Assembly: GCF_001679665.1 (NCBI RefSeq)
Contig: NZ_CP013244.1
Span: forward strand, 2,054,980-2,118,979
DNA from: Candidatus Viadribacter manganicus
Lineage (GTDB): Bacteria > Pseudomonadota > Alphaproteobacteria > Caulobacterales > Aquidulcibacteraceae
Length of the DNA: 64,000 nucleotides
Direction of reading: 5' to 3'
Below, one piece after another: positions 63,583-64,000 of the stretch. The notes below the pieces were generated by a model that was not told where the DNA came from, did no database searches, and was given only the letters and a program-made list of their open reading frames with translations. The position numbers and the translations under genes are program-made. The first letter of the stretch is position 1; every line of letters begins with the position of its first letter.

Positions 63583-64000
63583 ATGAAACGTTCGATCCGG
63601 GCAGTTGTCGCATCATGCACGATTGCAGCGCTCGCGGCGTGTACGCCGACGCAGCAGGCCTCGCACGATATTGCGGCCAACAGCGAAACGGCTGCGTTAA
63701 GCGCTCTCGCCGATCGCATGATCGATCTCGAGATCCGCATCGATCCCTTGCTCGGATACTCCGCCGATGTGGGGAGGGTGGACAATCAGCATTGGGGCGA
63801 TGTGAGTCCTGCGGCTTTGCGCGCTGCCGAAGCAGACGGCGAAGTTATCCTGCGCGATCTGCGTGCCCTGAGGCTGACAGAGCTCAGCGCATCCGATCGC
63901 GCCATCGTCGCCGGGATGCGTGAGCGTCTGGAATCTGGGCTGCAAATGCGCGTGTGCCGCCGTGAATTGTGGTCTGTGAGCCATATGTCAAGCTCATGCC
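63583..64000 (+). CDS. DUF885-family lipoprotein, 3' truncated
   Basis: The first 139 residues only; the frame runs off the window. A lipoprotein signal (MKRSIRAVVASCTIAALAAC, lipidated Cys20) is followed by ADRMIDLEIRIDPLLGYSAD and, near the edge, VCRRELWSVSHMS, a segment typical of DUF885 proteins (long exported putative hydrolases, ~600 residues). The function of the family is not established. Confidence 0.78.
   Translation, partial: MKRSIRAVVASCTIAALAACTPTQQASHDIAANSETAALSALADRMIDLEIRIDPLLGYSADVGRVDNQHWGDVSPAALRAAEADGEVILRDLRALRLTELSASDRAIVAGMRERLESGLQMRVCRRELWSVSHMSSSC

Overview
The window is dense, GC-rich bacterial chromosome (genes abut or overlap by 1-14 bases, ATGA and GTGA junctions are common, GTG/TTG starts are frequent). 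The gene content (UbiH-type hydroxylase, CnoX-like thioredoxin, DUF971, ProXp-type prolyl-tRNA deacylase, TesB, PrkA/DUF444/SpoVR, fabA-fabB-fabI, a PodJ-like polar coiled-coil protein, the YlxR-L7Ae protein between nusA and infB) fits an alphaproteobacterium near Caulobacterales/Hyphomonadaceae. That placement is inference; no rRNA or other decisive marker is present. No insertion sequence, prophage or CRISPR array was seen.

Layout. 1-2.8 kb: end of a ubiquinone hydroxylase gene, a strip of very small minus-strand genes (two are 30-residue paralogues) and an M14 peptidase. 2.8-6.6 kb: kup potassium transporter diverging from a short KdpD-like kinase/KdpE-like regulator pair. 6.6-12.3 kb: housekeeping quality-control genes (CnoX-like, LON-domain, Trm112, DUF971, ProXp), an M19-like protein with an altered metal site, small membrane proteins and tRNA-Gly. 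12.4-13.4 kb: S41 peptidase.

13.6-30.5 kb is the metabolic core. On the plus strand a TrpR-like gene (YerC type) heads a complete histidine operon, hisG-hisDB-hisH-hisA-hisF-hisIE-hisC, in which histidinol dehydrogenase and imidazoleglycerol-phosphate dehydratase are one fused protein; only histidinol-phosphatase is missing. Facing it on the minus strand is ilvD-ilvC-ilvG-ilvM-leuA-leuC-leuD-leuB-ilvE, preceded by a leader peptide very rich in Leu/Val/Ile and an intrinsic terminator: a textbook attenuator. Together the two convergent operons cover almost all of His, Leu, Val and most of Ile synthesis. Gene order and forms (IlvM, short LeuA, HisIE) recall gammaproteobacterial clusters.

30.7-47.4 kb: TPR-sulfotransferase, TesB, a nuclease, a large coiled-coil protein, the prkA-DUF444-spoVR module, a frameshifted remnant, a PIF1-like helicase, a haem lipoprotein, an aldehyde dehydrogenase and trmB carrying an in-frame palindromic insertion. 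47.6-58 kb: the information-processing operon rimP-nusA-ylxR-infB-(lipoprotein)-rbfA-truB-rpsO-pnp, with a terminator-bearing leader ahead of rimP and an apparent CTG start for RimP. 58-64 kb: DUF2007 protein, fabI, fabA-fabB, an SH3 protein, a D-2-hydroxyacid dehydrogenase and the start of a DUF885 lipoprotein gene.
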